Below are positions 26,813 through 34,765 of a stretch of DNA of 64,000 bases, piece after piece. The position numbers and the translations under genes are program-made. This DNA comes from Catenovulum adriaticum (lineage in GTDB: Bacteria > Pseudomonadota > Gammaproteobacteria > Enterobacterales > Alteromonadaceae). Location: NCBI RefSeq assembly GCF_026725475.1, contig NZ_CP109967.1, positions 582,855 through 646,854 of the forward strand, given 5' to 3'. Each line of letters starts with the position of its first letter. The first letter of the stretch is position 1. Under the pieces are notes generated by a model, which worked only from the letters and a program-made list of their open reading frames with translations, was not told the origin of the DNA and did not search any database.

Positions 26813-27898
26813 CTAATCGGTTTTTAATGGAATAAACAACGAATGTGTATCGCCATTTTTTAAAAATATTCCAGCGGTCATCACCGCAGGTTTACCATCC
26901 TCTAAGTATATGCCCATGCGCTCGTAGCGATGCACTTCAACCGTTTTACCATCCGTTGTTGTGTACTCTTTATCTGCAACTTTGTAGTGTTTAGCCCGCT
27001 GCCAATTTAAGCCATCAGTTGAAGTGAGCATGCCCATATAACCAAACGCATGATACAAATTATAATAGCGTTTACGCTTTGCATCGTACCAAACTTCAGG
27101 ATCTTCCGAATTATAATTAGCGACCACAGGTTTAGATTGCATTTTCCAAGGGCCTAATGGATTATCAGCCAATAATACCGCTTGCATTCTGATGATTTCA
27201 TTCGGCTTTTGATCAGGTTGATCGCCACGAATAATCATTAAATATCCACCGTCAGGGCGTTTGGTCACAGAAACATTATTTGATTGATTGGCAATAGGTA
27301 GTTGTGGTTCAAACAAAGGTCGACTAAAGCGCTTCCAAGGCCCTTCAATATTATCCGCAACCGCAACACCAATACGTTGATTTGAGCGTAACATGCCTCT
27401 TAGGTTATCTGGCTTCCATTTACCATGACGCACTTCATCAAGTTGCGCTTGCGTTAAATCCATAATACCTGAGTTGGTCGACATGTAATAAAGATAATAT
27501 TTACCGTCAAATTTATACACTTTTGTGCAGTGCACTGTGTATTGGTCCCAATAACCGTCCCCTCGCCCACCCAAAACTTCTTGAACTTTTTTCCACGGGC
27601 CTGTTGGGCTATCTGACACAGCACGTGACACAATGCCGTCTGTTAACCATGAATAAAACCCATGTTCTTTCGGCATTTGATCGTAAAACAAATGATATTT
27701 CCCATCGTCCCCTTTTACTATGGTTGAACCCCAGTTGTAGTAGTCTTTATCATAAAAAATATTGTCTTTTGACACTGGCTGCATAGCCGCAGTTAAATCA
27801 TAGGTATCTGTGTCTTTGGCTTTAACAGCGGCAGACACAACCGTTATCGCCAAAGCAGCCCATACGCCCCATATACTTTTATAATTTATGTGTTTCAT
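26813..27898 (-). CDS. exported GH43-like beta-propeller protein
   Basis: A 361-residue protein with a signal peptide (cleavage near AVKA, residue 27). The mature part is a repeat of propeller blades with W-G-S-T-I-V-K-G-D-D-G-K-Y-H-L-F-Y, GKYYLYYMSTN, GPWKRFSRPLF, GGYLMIIRG and EDPEVWYDAKRKRYYNLYHAFGYMGMLTS, as in the GH43/GH32/GH117 five-bladed fold. The GPW and SPTGPW blade motifs are typical of GH43-like proteins near sulfatase and polysaccharide loci. The catalytic acids cannot be assigned safely, so enzyme family and substrate remain open. It lies in a run of minus-strand genes with a transporter and an SDR upstream and the two-component system downstream. Confidence 0.7.
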   Translation of the reverse strand: MKHINYKSIWGVWAALAITVVSAAVKAKDTDTYDLTAAMQPVSKDNIFYDKDYYNWGSTIVKGDDGKYHLFYDQMPKEHGFYSWLTDGIVSRAVSDSPTGPWKKVQEVLGGRGDGYWDQYTVHCTKVYKFDGKYYLYYMSTNSGIMDLTQAQLDEVRHGKWKPDNLRGMLRSNQRIGVAVADNIEGPWKRFSRPLFEPQLPIANQSNNVSVTKRPDGGYLMIIRGDQPDQKPNEIIRMQAVLLADNPLGPWKMQSKPVVANYNSEDPEVWYDAKRKRYYNLYHAFGYMGMLTSTDGLNWQRAKHYKVADKEYTTTDGKTVEVHRYERMGIYLEDGKPAVMTAGIFLKNGDTHSLFIPLKTD

Positions 27899-27916
27899 AT
27901 TTATTCTCCCGCTAAA

Positions 27917-29212
27917 CTAGGCAGCATCGGTCGCGCTGGTATAGCCCAGTTCTTGTTTTTCTACTTGTTCATGTTTTTTACCAATGTATGCGCCAACTAG
28001 TCCCCATGCGAGCGCAACCACAGCACCAAAAATAATTTTTTCGGCGGTGCTAAACCCTAAATAACCATCGCCAATAAAGGCTATAGTCCAAATCCAAAAC
28101 ACATCGCCACCGCGGTAAATTGCAATATCGATAATAGGTTTGCTTTTAAAACGAGCTTCTTTATCTACCGACGTAAACAAAACTTCTCGGGCAGGTCGAA
28201 CAATTGCATAATTGCCAGCTCTACGTACAACCACTAAAACCAGTACAAACAACACCACTGGGTTTGCGCTTAACAACAGCATCAATCCAGCTATGGCAAA
28301 AGGCACAAAAGATAAACTGGCAGATATACCAAATTTTTGGAAAATTCGATTAGAAACAAACAACCCCAACAATATGGTTAAACAGTTAGTTAGCAGCTCG
28401 ATACTGCCTAGCATTTGTTGTCTTTCTGCGCGGTCAAACGCAGCTAATACGTCGCTTTGCGTTGTGTAAAAAAATGCACTCACTCCGGTCATTAAAAAGA
28501 TAAAGCTGGCTAACCCGATCAATTTTTTGTTTGCAAATAGCTCTTTTAAGCCAGAAAACGGATTAGTTTGCAGCTGCTCTGAATCGCTATTATTGGCACC
28601 AATTGAATCAAAGTGGCGATTCAATACCGCGATAATTGGCAAACTTAATAATAAAACGACACTTGTTACCACCAGCACGTTTTCGATGCTCATAGTTTCA
28701 GACAACAAAATAACCGTTAATGGGCCTAATATTGCACCCGCACTGGCGCCCGTATTGATAAAACTAAAAGTGCGTTTACTTTGCGATTTAGAATAATGTT
28801 GCGATACAAAACTCCAAAATACCGAGATATGAAACAAGCTAAACACACTGCTCCATACATAAAAAACTTTACCTAAAAAATTAACATCAACGCCAAATTT
28901 ATAGGCTGAGAAAATCGCCATAAAACTGGCTGCAAAGGCAATAAACACACAAGGTACCAATTTTCGAATGGTTATTTTTGCAGCGCAAAAGTTGTAAACC
29001 ATAACGGCTATGGTTGCGAATATAAAAGTATAAGTCCATTGAGTTGCTCGGCTTACATCTCCCCAATCGCTCGGCAGTGCATCGCGCACTGGCTTTAAAA
29101 TCATGTAAGACGTCATCAGCAAAAATATAAACAAAAAAGACAATAAAGCACCTTTTGTTTCTTCAGGTTCAATATTGGTTAAACGATTAAATAAATTCAT
29201 AATAATTACCAT
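27917..29212 (-). CDS. MFS/ATP:ADP-translocase-like membrane carrier
   Basis: A 431-residue protein with about 12 hydrophobic helices. The N-terminus resembles bacterial nucleotide translocase (Npt/AAA) family members and their MFS relatives: EETKGALLSFLFIFLLMTSYMILKPVRDAL, with the K-P-V-R-D motif. NYAIVRPAREVLFTSVDKEARFKSKPIIDIAIYRGGD is also typical of this group. The ATG at 29212 overlaps the end of the SDR gene; an in-frame ATG at 29200 is an alternative start and neither has a strong ribosome site, so translational coupling is likely. In free-living bacteria these proteins are not proven nucleotide exchangers. In this polysaccharide-type cluster it may import a sugar derivative, which is inference. 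Confidence 0.78.
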   Translation of the reverse strand: MVIIMNLFNRLTNIEPEETKGALLSFLFIFLLMTSYMILKPVRDALPSDWGDVSRATQWTYTFIFATIAVMVYNFCAAKITIRKLVPCVFIAFAASFMAIFSAYKFGVDVNFLGKVFYVWSSVFSLFHISVFWSFVSQHYSKSQSKRTFSFINTGASAGAILGPLTVILLSETMSIENVLVVTSVVLLLSLPIIAVLNRHFDSIGANNSDSEQLQTNPFSGLKELFANKKLIGLASFIFLMTGVSAFFYTTQSDVLAAFDRAERQQMLGSIELLTNCLTILLGLFVSNRIFQKFGISASLSFVPFAIAGLMLLLSANPVVLFVLVLVVVRRAGNYAIVRPAREVLFTSVDKEARFKSKPIIDIAIYRGGDVFWIWTIAFIGDGYLGFSTAEKIIFGAVVALAWGLVGAYIGKKHEQVEKQELGYTSATDAA

Positions 29213-29979
29213 TTAATTGAAAAGCCTGAATAACCCACAAAAGTACCAGTGTCTTGCATAGATAAACCTTTAATTACTTCTTTGGCTTTACCCATTGAAA
29301 ACTCTGGCTCTAACTGAGCGTTTTCACCGCCCATATCGGTTTTGTTATGCCCTGGTGCAAGCGCAACAACCGCAATATTGAATTGCTGCAGGTCTTTTGA
29401 CATATCAATAGTTATCTTATTCAGTGCGGTTTTGGTTGGGTCGTACGAATATATGCCATTCACTTTTGGACGGTTAACAATGCCACCGTGTGAGGAAATA
29501 TTAACCACCTTTTTAACCTTGCTGGTAGATAATATAAGGTTAGGCAACAGCGCTCGTGTCACCATAAACGGGCCAACAGTGTTTACATTATAGGTTAGTA
29601 AAAAGTCGTGTCGGCTAGTGTTTTTAAACGATTCAAACCCGCGATCTAAATGAGCGATGTAACCTGCATTATTAACCACAATATCGATAGGTGTGTCTTT
29701 TAACGTCAGCGCCATCTGTTCGATAGAAGTATCGTCAGTAACATCAAGCTGGACAACTTTAGCGCCCAACGCCTTGAGCTCGTGCGCTTTTTCAGGTTTA
29801 CGTGCGGTGCCAATTACTTGATAACCATCGGCAATAAAATGTTGCGATAGTGCAAAACCTAAACCTCGGTTCGCACCGGTTATAAGTACCGTGCCGTTAA
29901 TTTTGTCTGCACTATATGCAAAAGCTGAGTTTAATAGCGTTAACGCTAATAGATATTTAATTAATTTTGTCATTTTCAT
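29206..29979 (-). CDS. short-chain dehydrogenase/reductase with an N-terminal signal peptide
   Basis: A 257-residue SDR. The cofactor motif TGANRGLG (34-41), NNAG (103-106), the catalytic Ser162/Ser163 region and Tyr179-x3-Lys183 (YDPTK) are intact, so it should be an active oxidoreductase. Unusually, residues 1-24 form a convincing export signal (KLIKYLLALTLLNSAFAYSA). Cytosolic SDRs need NAD(P)(H), which is not freely available in the periplasm, so export would be odd unless the cofactor is bound tightly. It heads a minus-strand gene run with the carrier, GH43-like protein and two-component system. Substrate unknown. Confidence 0.85.
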   Translation of the reverse strand: MKMTKLIKYLLALTLLNSAFAYSADKINGTVLITGANRGLGFALSQHFIADGYQVIGTARKPEKAHELKALGAKVVQLDVTDDTSIEQMALTLKDTPIDIVVNNAGYIAHLDRGFESFKNTSRHDFLLTYNVNTVGPFMVTRALLPNLILSTSKVKKVVNISSHGGIVNRPKVNGIYSYDPTKTALNKITIDMSKDLQQFNIAVVALAPGHNKTDMGGENAQLEPEFSMGKAKEVIKGLSMQDTGTFVGYSGFSIKW

Positions 29980-30300
29980 GTAACCACGCTTTAATAATTG
30001 TTAACTTTATGTGGTTATCAATTTTATAGAGGAACTAAATTAACGATAGTCGGTTAAATCAATGACAAAGAATTAGTTTGATATTTAAAGTGATGTCCAG
30101 CGGCTTCGTATTTCAAGCTGAAATTTCATGTTCTATATTTAATTAGCGACAACGCCAAATAAACAATAATTCGTCAGGCAAGTCGTTTTTGACAATTTTA
30201 GCTGACTCAAACTTGGTTTGATTTGTTTGTATGGCTTACGTTGATTTAAACGTGCTTCAAATCATTCCCCGTGTGACCACCTCATTATCTTCAATTAGCT

Positions 30301-30670
30301 GATTGGATAGGTTAGACAATCAGACAACACCAGCGGGAATTTATACCAAGCAAGATCCCCAATATTATTAACTGACTCGGTCTAACAGATGAAACCTGGC
30401 TTGAATTTGCCAATGCCATTGAAAATAGTTTCAATCAGTCTGTTGGGTAGGCATATCCATTACAATAATATCAATGACGGCCACTTTTACAAATTCACAG
30501 CTATTTTTGGATTAAACTATTACAAACCAAGCGAAATCAATTAAAGTACTCAATACAAACAAACAGCAAGTAACCAAAAAACACAAAACAACGAATTCAA
30601 TTCAAAGCTAAATTATCTGACATTACCTATAGCGCTTTGTTTTTATTTATTTTTATAGATGGCTGTCATT
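30301..30670. repeat. copy 1 of a ~370-bp direct repeat (includes inverted-repeat element E1)
   Basis: This segment is nearly the same as 32300-32663 over its whole length. It contains a stretch reading LTDETWLEFANAIENS in one frame (a decayed coding piece) and then element E1. E1 (30473-30670) has ends AATGACGGCCAC and ATAGATGGCTGTCATT, which are inverted copies of each other, and stops 19 bp short of the diguanylate cyclase stop codon. The rest of the 29980-30300 spacer shows no gene. Confidence 0.8.
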
Positions 30671-30688
30671 GGTTATTCTGTATAAATT

Positions 30689-31600
30689 CTAACTCTCAAC
30701 CTTATTTCTACCACTGTCTTTTGCTTTATATAGCATGCTATCCGCTTTACCTATTAATTCAATTTCTCCATTTTTCGAATTCGGTACCATTTCAGCCAAA
30801 CCAATGCTTGCTGTCAAATAATCCTCTGTTGGTGAATTTATATTTTGAATATTAAGCTCGGTGATCTTGTGTAATAACTGATCTGATAGCTGTTTAGCCT
30901 GCGCAAGTGATGTGTCTCCCCACACAAGAACAAACTCTTCACCACCATACCGTGCACAAATATCACCAGGTCTATTAGCGAACTCTTTGAGTAATTCTCC
31001 AACTCTAATCAGACAATCATCACCATATTGATGACCGTAATCATCATTTAGTAATTTAAAATTATCTAGATCCAATATAGCCAAACAAATTGTTTTTTTA
31101 AGCCTGTAACACCTTCGCCATTCTTCATGAAGAAAATTGTCAAATGTTCTGCGATTTGAAATTTGAGTAAGACCGTCTAATCTAGCTTGTTTTTTAACTT
31201 CATCTTCTGCTAATTTTCTTTCAGTAATATTCTGGTGAGAAATAACAAAGTAGTTATCTCCAAGAATTTGAAAAGAAGAGATACGCATCATAAACCAACG
31301 CTTTTCAGCAGGACTATGACAAGGGTATTCGAGGTAAAAGTTTTCTTCCTTCTTGCTTATAACATTCCGAATTCCACTTCCTGCGTGTGTTGCAAATTCA
31401 TCCCCTAATGCCGACGCCTTGTCACACTCGTTTATATAGTTCACTCCTCTCCAGTCATAGTCAATAAGACAGGCGTTATTGCTTCCGAATGCTATCCAGC
31501 TTTTATTCACATATTGTATTTCACCCGTTTCATCAATAACAACAATATGATCCGTTATTGAGTCAAGAACTAAGCTTAAAAATTCAAACGAATTATTCAT
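30689..31600 (-). CDS. PAS-GGDEF diguanylate cyclase
   Basis: A 303-residue soluble enzyme that would make cyclic di-GMP. The N-terminal PAS domain (about 8-130) begins SLVLDSITDHIVVIDETGEIQYVN and ends with the PAC-like ISHQNITERKLAE. The GGDEF domain (about 135-300) has DGLTQISNRRTFD and the active site GGEEF at 219-223, preceded at the right spacing by the RxxD inhibitory site RPGD. No membrane segment is seen. It is followed 19 bp downstream by inverted-repeat element E1, like a cassette with its own 3' element. Confidence 0.92.
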   Translation of the reverse strand: MNNSFEFLSLVLDSITDHIVVIDETGEIQYVNKSWIAFGSNNACLIDYDWRGVNYINECDKASALGDEFATHAGSGIRNVISKKEENFYLEYPCHSPAEKRWFMMRISSFQILGDNYFVISHQNITERKLAEDEVKKQARLDGLTQISNRRTFDNFLHEEWRRCYRLKKTICLAILDLDNFKLLNDDYGHQYGDDCLIRVGELLKEFANRPGDICARYGGEEFVLVWGDTSLAQAKQLSDQLLHKITELNIQNINSPTEDYLTASIGLAEMVPNSKNGEIELIGKADSMLYKAKDSGRNKVES

Positions 31601-31712
31601 TCCCGACTACCAAATTATTAGGTATTTGCATAATAGCCTGCCTAACCAAAAAAGTGTTGACATGGCTTTTTGCATTGCTTGAAAAACTGTGAAAGCTAAT
31701 CATTACCCGAGT

Positions 31713-31888
31713 TTATACTCTTGTTATATGGATTTTAATCGTACGCAGCTCTGATATTAAACCTAAACTTATAATGATTAAAGGTATGTTTGTTGTAACA
31801 GGGTTAAACGCTTCGACTAGATAGATGGGTATGAATTTAACAACGTAGAGTAACAAACCGATCAAGGCCGGAATATTGAGCTTAAATA
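31713..31888 (-). pseudogene. fragment of a small membrane protein gene
   Basis: Fifty-eight codons without a start read KLNIPALIGLLLYVVKFIP and continue to LIIISLGLISELRTIKIHITRV, ending at TAA (31713-31715). The composition is that of membrane helices. A stop lies just upstream in the same frame, and a related-looking open stretch continues at 31884-32060 in another frame, so one gene may have been broken by a frameshift. No family recognised. Confidence 0.35.
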
Positions 31889-32060
31889 AGAGTTAGGCAA
31901 CAATAAAAAGTGAACATAACAATCCCCAAAATAACCTCTTCAATACCTGCTGTAAAAATAATTAACATTGAACTTTTATCATCATAGTCCACTGGTGCAG
32001 TTGCCAAAAATTTTGGGTAAATCCAACTTAATACGATCGTGAATCTATATGCTTGTAGAG
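31884..32060 (-). pseudogene. fragment of a membrane protein gene, truncated next to a possible intron relic
   Basis: An open stretch reads FEPLQAYRFTIVLSWIYPKF, then VDYDDKSSMLIIFTAGIEEVIL, then a hydrophobic segment ending CCLTLI and a TAA. It has no start codon and is preceded by a stop, so it looks like the remains of a small integral membrane protein. Its 5' side abuts the possible group II intron relic at about 32085-32175. Confidence 0.35.
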
Positions 32061-32084
32061 GTTCAAACTAACCACCTTTGGCCC

Positions 32085-32175
32085 ATAGTCATGCTAGAAC
32101 GACTCATTACTAAGCAGCCCCTGCTCAGATCAGGGCGTGCGTAATAACCACATCCGGCTCTACAATTTTCTCTTC
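32085..32175 (-). mobile_element. possible group II intron relic (domain V-like)
   Basis: On the minus strand the sequence GAGCCGGATGTGGT...ACGCACG...CTGAGCAGGGGC resembles the domain V hairpin and following stretch of bacterial group II introns (GAGCCGGATG...CACGTCCGGTTCTG), with several changes that break the helix. No intron-encoded reverse transcriptase is nearby. The surrounding 32175-32300 shows no gene. Low confidence, from motif likeness alone. Confidence 0.3.
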
Positions 32176-32299
32176 GCTCATGTAAATCACCAGCCGCTAA
32201 TACCAATCGAGTAAATTAGCATAGCGATTTGCTAGCCCGTAGTGACTAATAAAGGGTTAATTTCTTCAGGCTTACGGCTGAATTTGGGAATAACACCAT

Positions 32300-32663
32300 G
32301 ATTGGATAGGTTAAAAAACCAGGCAACACCAGCAGGACTTTATACCAAGCAAAATCCCCAATATTATTAATTGACTCGGTCTAACAGATGAAACCTGGCT
32401 TGAATTTTCCAATGCAATTGACAGTCGTTTTAGCCATTCGGTTGGGCAGGCATATCAATTACAACAATATCAATGACGGCCATTTTTACAAATTCACAGC
32501 TATTTTTGGATTAAACTATTACAAACCAAGCGAAATCAATTAAAGGGAGCAATATAAACAAACAGCAAGTAACCAAAACCCACAAAACAACGAACTCAAA
32601 GCTAAATTATCTGACATTACCTATAGCGCTTTGTTTTTATTTATTTTTATAGATGGCTGTTAC
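32300..32663. repeat. copy 2 of the ~370-bp direct repeat (includes element E2)
   Basis: Near-identical to 30301-30670. The decayed coding piece here stays open longer (LTDETWLEFSNAIDSRFSHSVGQ). Element E2 (32472-32663) has ends AATGACGGCCATTTTTA and ATAGATGGCTGTTACT and stops 44 bp from the VIT gene stop codon. The two copies enclose the diguanylate cyclase gene, so recombination between them could delete it. Confidence 0.8.
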
Positions 32664-32706
32664 TGATTGTTTGTAATTGCACTTATTATCCGAATTTAGG
32701 GATTGT

Positions 32707-33399
32707 TTAGCTTGTAACTACATCAAATATTCGACCAACAACAGCCGTTAGTGTCATTGCAAGGGCGCCCCAGAAGGTAACTCTGATAGCACCCACAATT
32801 ATTGATGCGCCGCCTACTCGCGCCGCAGTAGCACCAAGAATAACAAGAAACATCAGAGAAAACGCTGCGACCACAGGTATAAGTAGCTTACCTTGTACAA
32901 ACCATGCCACTACTAATGGAAGTGCAGCACCAACTGTAAAAGCACCAGCCGAAGAGAGCGCCGCTTGAACTGGCTGAGCGCTAATACTCTCCGTGATACC
33001 AATATCATCTCTGGCATGAGCGCCAAGGGCATCATGAGCCATCAGCTGCTCAGCAACATGTTTAGCTAGCATTGGCTCAAGTCCTCTGCCTTCGTATATC
33101 TTAGCGAGCTCTTCTTTCTCAGACTCAAAGTTCTGTTCTAACGATTTTTTCTCAATTGCGAGATCCGCATTTTCAGTATCTAACTGCGAACTAACCGAAA
33201 CATATTCACCAGCGGCCATCGACATCGCGCCTGCAACTAAACCTGCAGCTCCAGCGAGCAGAATATCTTCATGAGCAGTGTTTGCAGCCGCAACACCAAT
33301 AATAAGGCTTGCTGTAGAGACAATTCCATCATTTGCACCAAGTACTGCTGCGCGTAACCACCCTACGCGATGTGATCTATGTATTTCGCTATGAACCAT
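32707..33399 (-). CDS. VIT-family (VIT1/CCC1) iron/manganese transporter
   Basis: A 230-residue inner-membrane protein that exports or sequesters Fe2+/Mn2+. The start HRSHRVGWLRAAVLGANDGIVSTASLIIGVAAA is the first helix signature of bacterial VIT1/CCC1 proteins. The hydrophilic, Glu-rich cytosolic loop (about 75-125, KKSLEQNFESEKEELAKIYEGRGLEPMLAKHVAEQL) is the metal-binding domain of the family. Three further helices follow. No N-terminal ferritin-like domain is present. It is flanked by elements E2 (3' side) and E3 (5' side). Confidence 0.92.
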   Translation of the reverse strand: MVHSEIHRSHRVGWLRAAVLGANDGIVSTASLIIGVAAANTAHEDILLAGAAGLVAGAMSMAAGEYVSVSSQLDTENADLAIEKKSLEQNFESEKEELAKIYEGRGLEPMLAKHVAEQLMAHDALGAHARDDIGITESISAQPVQAALSSAGAFTVGAALPLVVAWFVQGKLLIPVVAAFSLMFLVILGATAARVGGASIIVGAIRVTFWGALAMTLTAVVGRIFDVVTS

Positions 33400-33480
33400 A
33401 AAACTTCTCGTTGATTGTTTTTACACTACGCCTGCCTACCAGCAATAGGTTGGCGTGATTTTTTGTGATGTAACAAAACT

Positions 33481-33602
33481 AATGGCAACCATTTCTAAAA
33501 ATACTAATTTACAACAACTTACTGATTGATTGAATTATATTTTCACTTTGTGATTTAATAAATAAATTTTCATTTATTTATATTTAGGTGGCTGTCACTG
33601 AT
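33481..33602. repeat. inverted-repeat element E3
   Basis: An about 120-bp element with left end AATGGCAACCATTT and right end TTTAGGTGGCTGTCACTGATT. It is over 85 percent alike to E4 by eye, including its interior TTCACTTTGTGATTTAA. It lies 123 bp downstream of the small lipoprotein gene and upstream of the VIT gene. The 33400-33724 spacer holds nothing else recognised. Confidence 0.75.
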
Positions 33603-33724
33603 TACCTGCCATAATTGCGTGTGTTACAAAGGTAACCGTGATCTTAAATTCGATGCTTAAAGACGGGTTTTATGGAAAACGCCAAAACCTAAATTTAGTG
33701 ATTGACGTCATCATCTTGTTAGCA

Positions 33725-34093
33725 TTAAATAAGCGTTACTTGTTCCTGCTTTTTAGTTACTGGCTTTTTCTTTTTATTGAGTATTAAAATTTTACTTTTT
33801 GACCTGTAAGAGTATTCAGATTCTGGATAAGCTTTGATTAGGTATAAGTGTTGGCCTAAAGCTTCTTGGTACCTTTGTTCTTTTTCTAAACAAATTGCTC
33901 TCAAATAGGTTATTTCAGCTCTAAGTTCGGGTGTCGTATCTGAGTGATTTTCTGCACTTCTCAACTTTTTATATGCCAACATGCAATTGTTTTCTTCAAT
34001 TGCATTGTAAGCTCCGATCATTGCCCCTTTTTGAGCAATAGAGCACCCACTCAGATAAGTTAATATCCCAAGTGCTAAAAACCATTTATTCAT
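33725..34093 (-). CDS. small TPR-like lipoprotein
   Basis: The most likely start is the ATG at 34093, giving 122 residues that begin MNKWFLALGILTYLSGC, a lipoprotein signal with lipobox LSGC; an upstream in-frame ATG at 34135 would hide the signal. The mature part (MLAYKKLRSAENHSDTTPELRAEITYLRAICLEKEQRYQEALGQHLYLIKAYPESEYSYRSK) looks like two tetratricopeptide-type helix pairs. The C-terminus is lysine-rich. The role is unknown; envelope assembly or sensing are family precedents. It lies between repeat elements E3 and E4. Confidence 0.6.
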   Translation of the reverse strand: MNKWFLALGILTYLSGCSIAQKGAMIGAYNAIEENNCMLAYKKLRSAENHSDTTPELRAEITYLRAICLEKEQRYQEALGQHLYLIKAYPESEYSYRSKSKILILNKKKKPVTKKQEQVTLI

Positions 34094-34139
34094 ATTAAAT
34101 TTTCCAATGTTAATGCCTGCATTTGAGGCCAACAATACT

Positions 34140-34253
34140 AATGACAGCCATTTTTAAAAATACTAATTTACAACAACTTGCTGATTGATTGAATTATTTT
34201 TTCACTTTGTGATTTAACAAATAAGTTTTCATTTATTTAGGTGACGGTCATTG
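34140..34253. repeat. inverted-repeat element E4
   Basis: An about 114-bp element with left end AATGACAGCCATTTTTAAAAA and right end TTAGGTGACGGTCATTGATT. It closely resembles E3. It begins 46 bp upstream of the lipoprotein start codon. Confidence 0.75.
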
Positions 34254-34292
34254 ATTACACTGCCTTTATTTTTAAAGATAAATTGAGTGACT

Positions 34293-34396
34293 AATGACAA
34301 ACCACACAAAAAAATCACCTACGATAAAATAGTTAAAAACGCGTTAAATTTATCCTAAGTAATTGATTTTATTGTTTTCTATAGGTGGCTTTCATT
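34293..34396. repeat. inverted-repeat element E5
   Basis: An about 104-bp element with left end AATGACAAACCACA and right end CTATAGGTGGCTTTCATTGATT. The ends match the family but the interior differs from E3 and E4. It is 40 bp from E4 with no gene between them. Confidence 0.6.
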
Positions 34397-34510
34397 GATT
34401 GTATTGCTTTGTTTTTAACACTGAAATTCCCGCCAATAGCTCAGTTTTTTGGTTTTTAATTCGCAGTTTAAAGCGCACTAATGTGCAAACTGCCAAGCAA
34501 CAGGAAAAAT

Positions 34511-34562
34511 CAAAGGGTTATTTATAAATGATTCTCTAAATGCTATAAATAACCTTTGTTTT
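34511..34562. terminator. hairpin, possible terminator
   Basis: A 15-bp inverted repeat, AAAGGGTTATTTATA and TATAAATAACCTTTG, with a 17-base loop is followed by TTTTAAG. It lies in the gene-free stretch 34397-34765, where nothing else was recognised. It may insulate the orphan gene at 34766. Confidence 0.45.
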
Positions 34563-34765
34563 AAGCGTTGAGTTTGTAGAAAAACTCTCTGGTAATTTAC
34601 AGGTTTAATTTTTGTATGATAAATAGACTAAAAACGCGTTTCTACGTAAAATCTGATAGGCTTCACCATTGATTCGGTGAATTTTTTGACGTAGCGAACG
34701 ATAATTTTTTAAGGGCGAGGTTTTTCTACAGTCTCGTTAGGTTTATTCTCAGGTTGGGAGTCTCG

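Noticed and set aside
31638..31900. GCCTAAC and GTTAGGC, resembling integron attC core sites
   Set aside because: They are about 250 bp apart without the paired internal boxes or stem of an attC site, and no integrase gene is present.
30473..34396. Elements E1-E5 as true integron attC sites
   Set aside because: Their ends are AATGACAGCCA-type inverted repeats and lack the RYYYAAC/GTTRRRY cores, so the classical assignment was not made.
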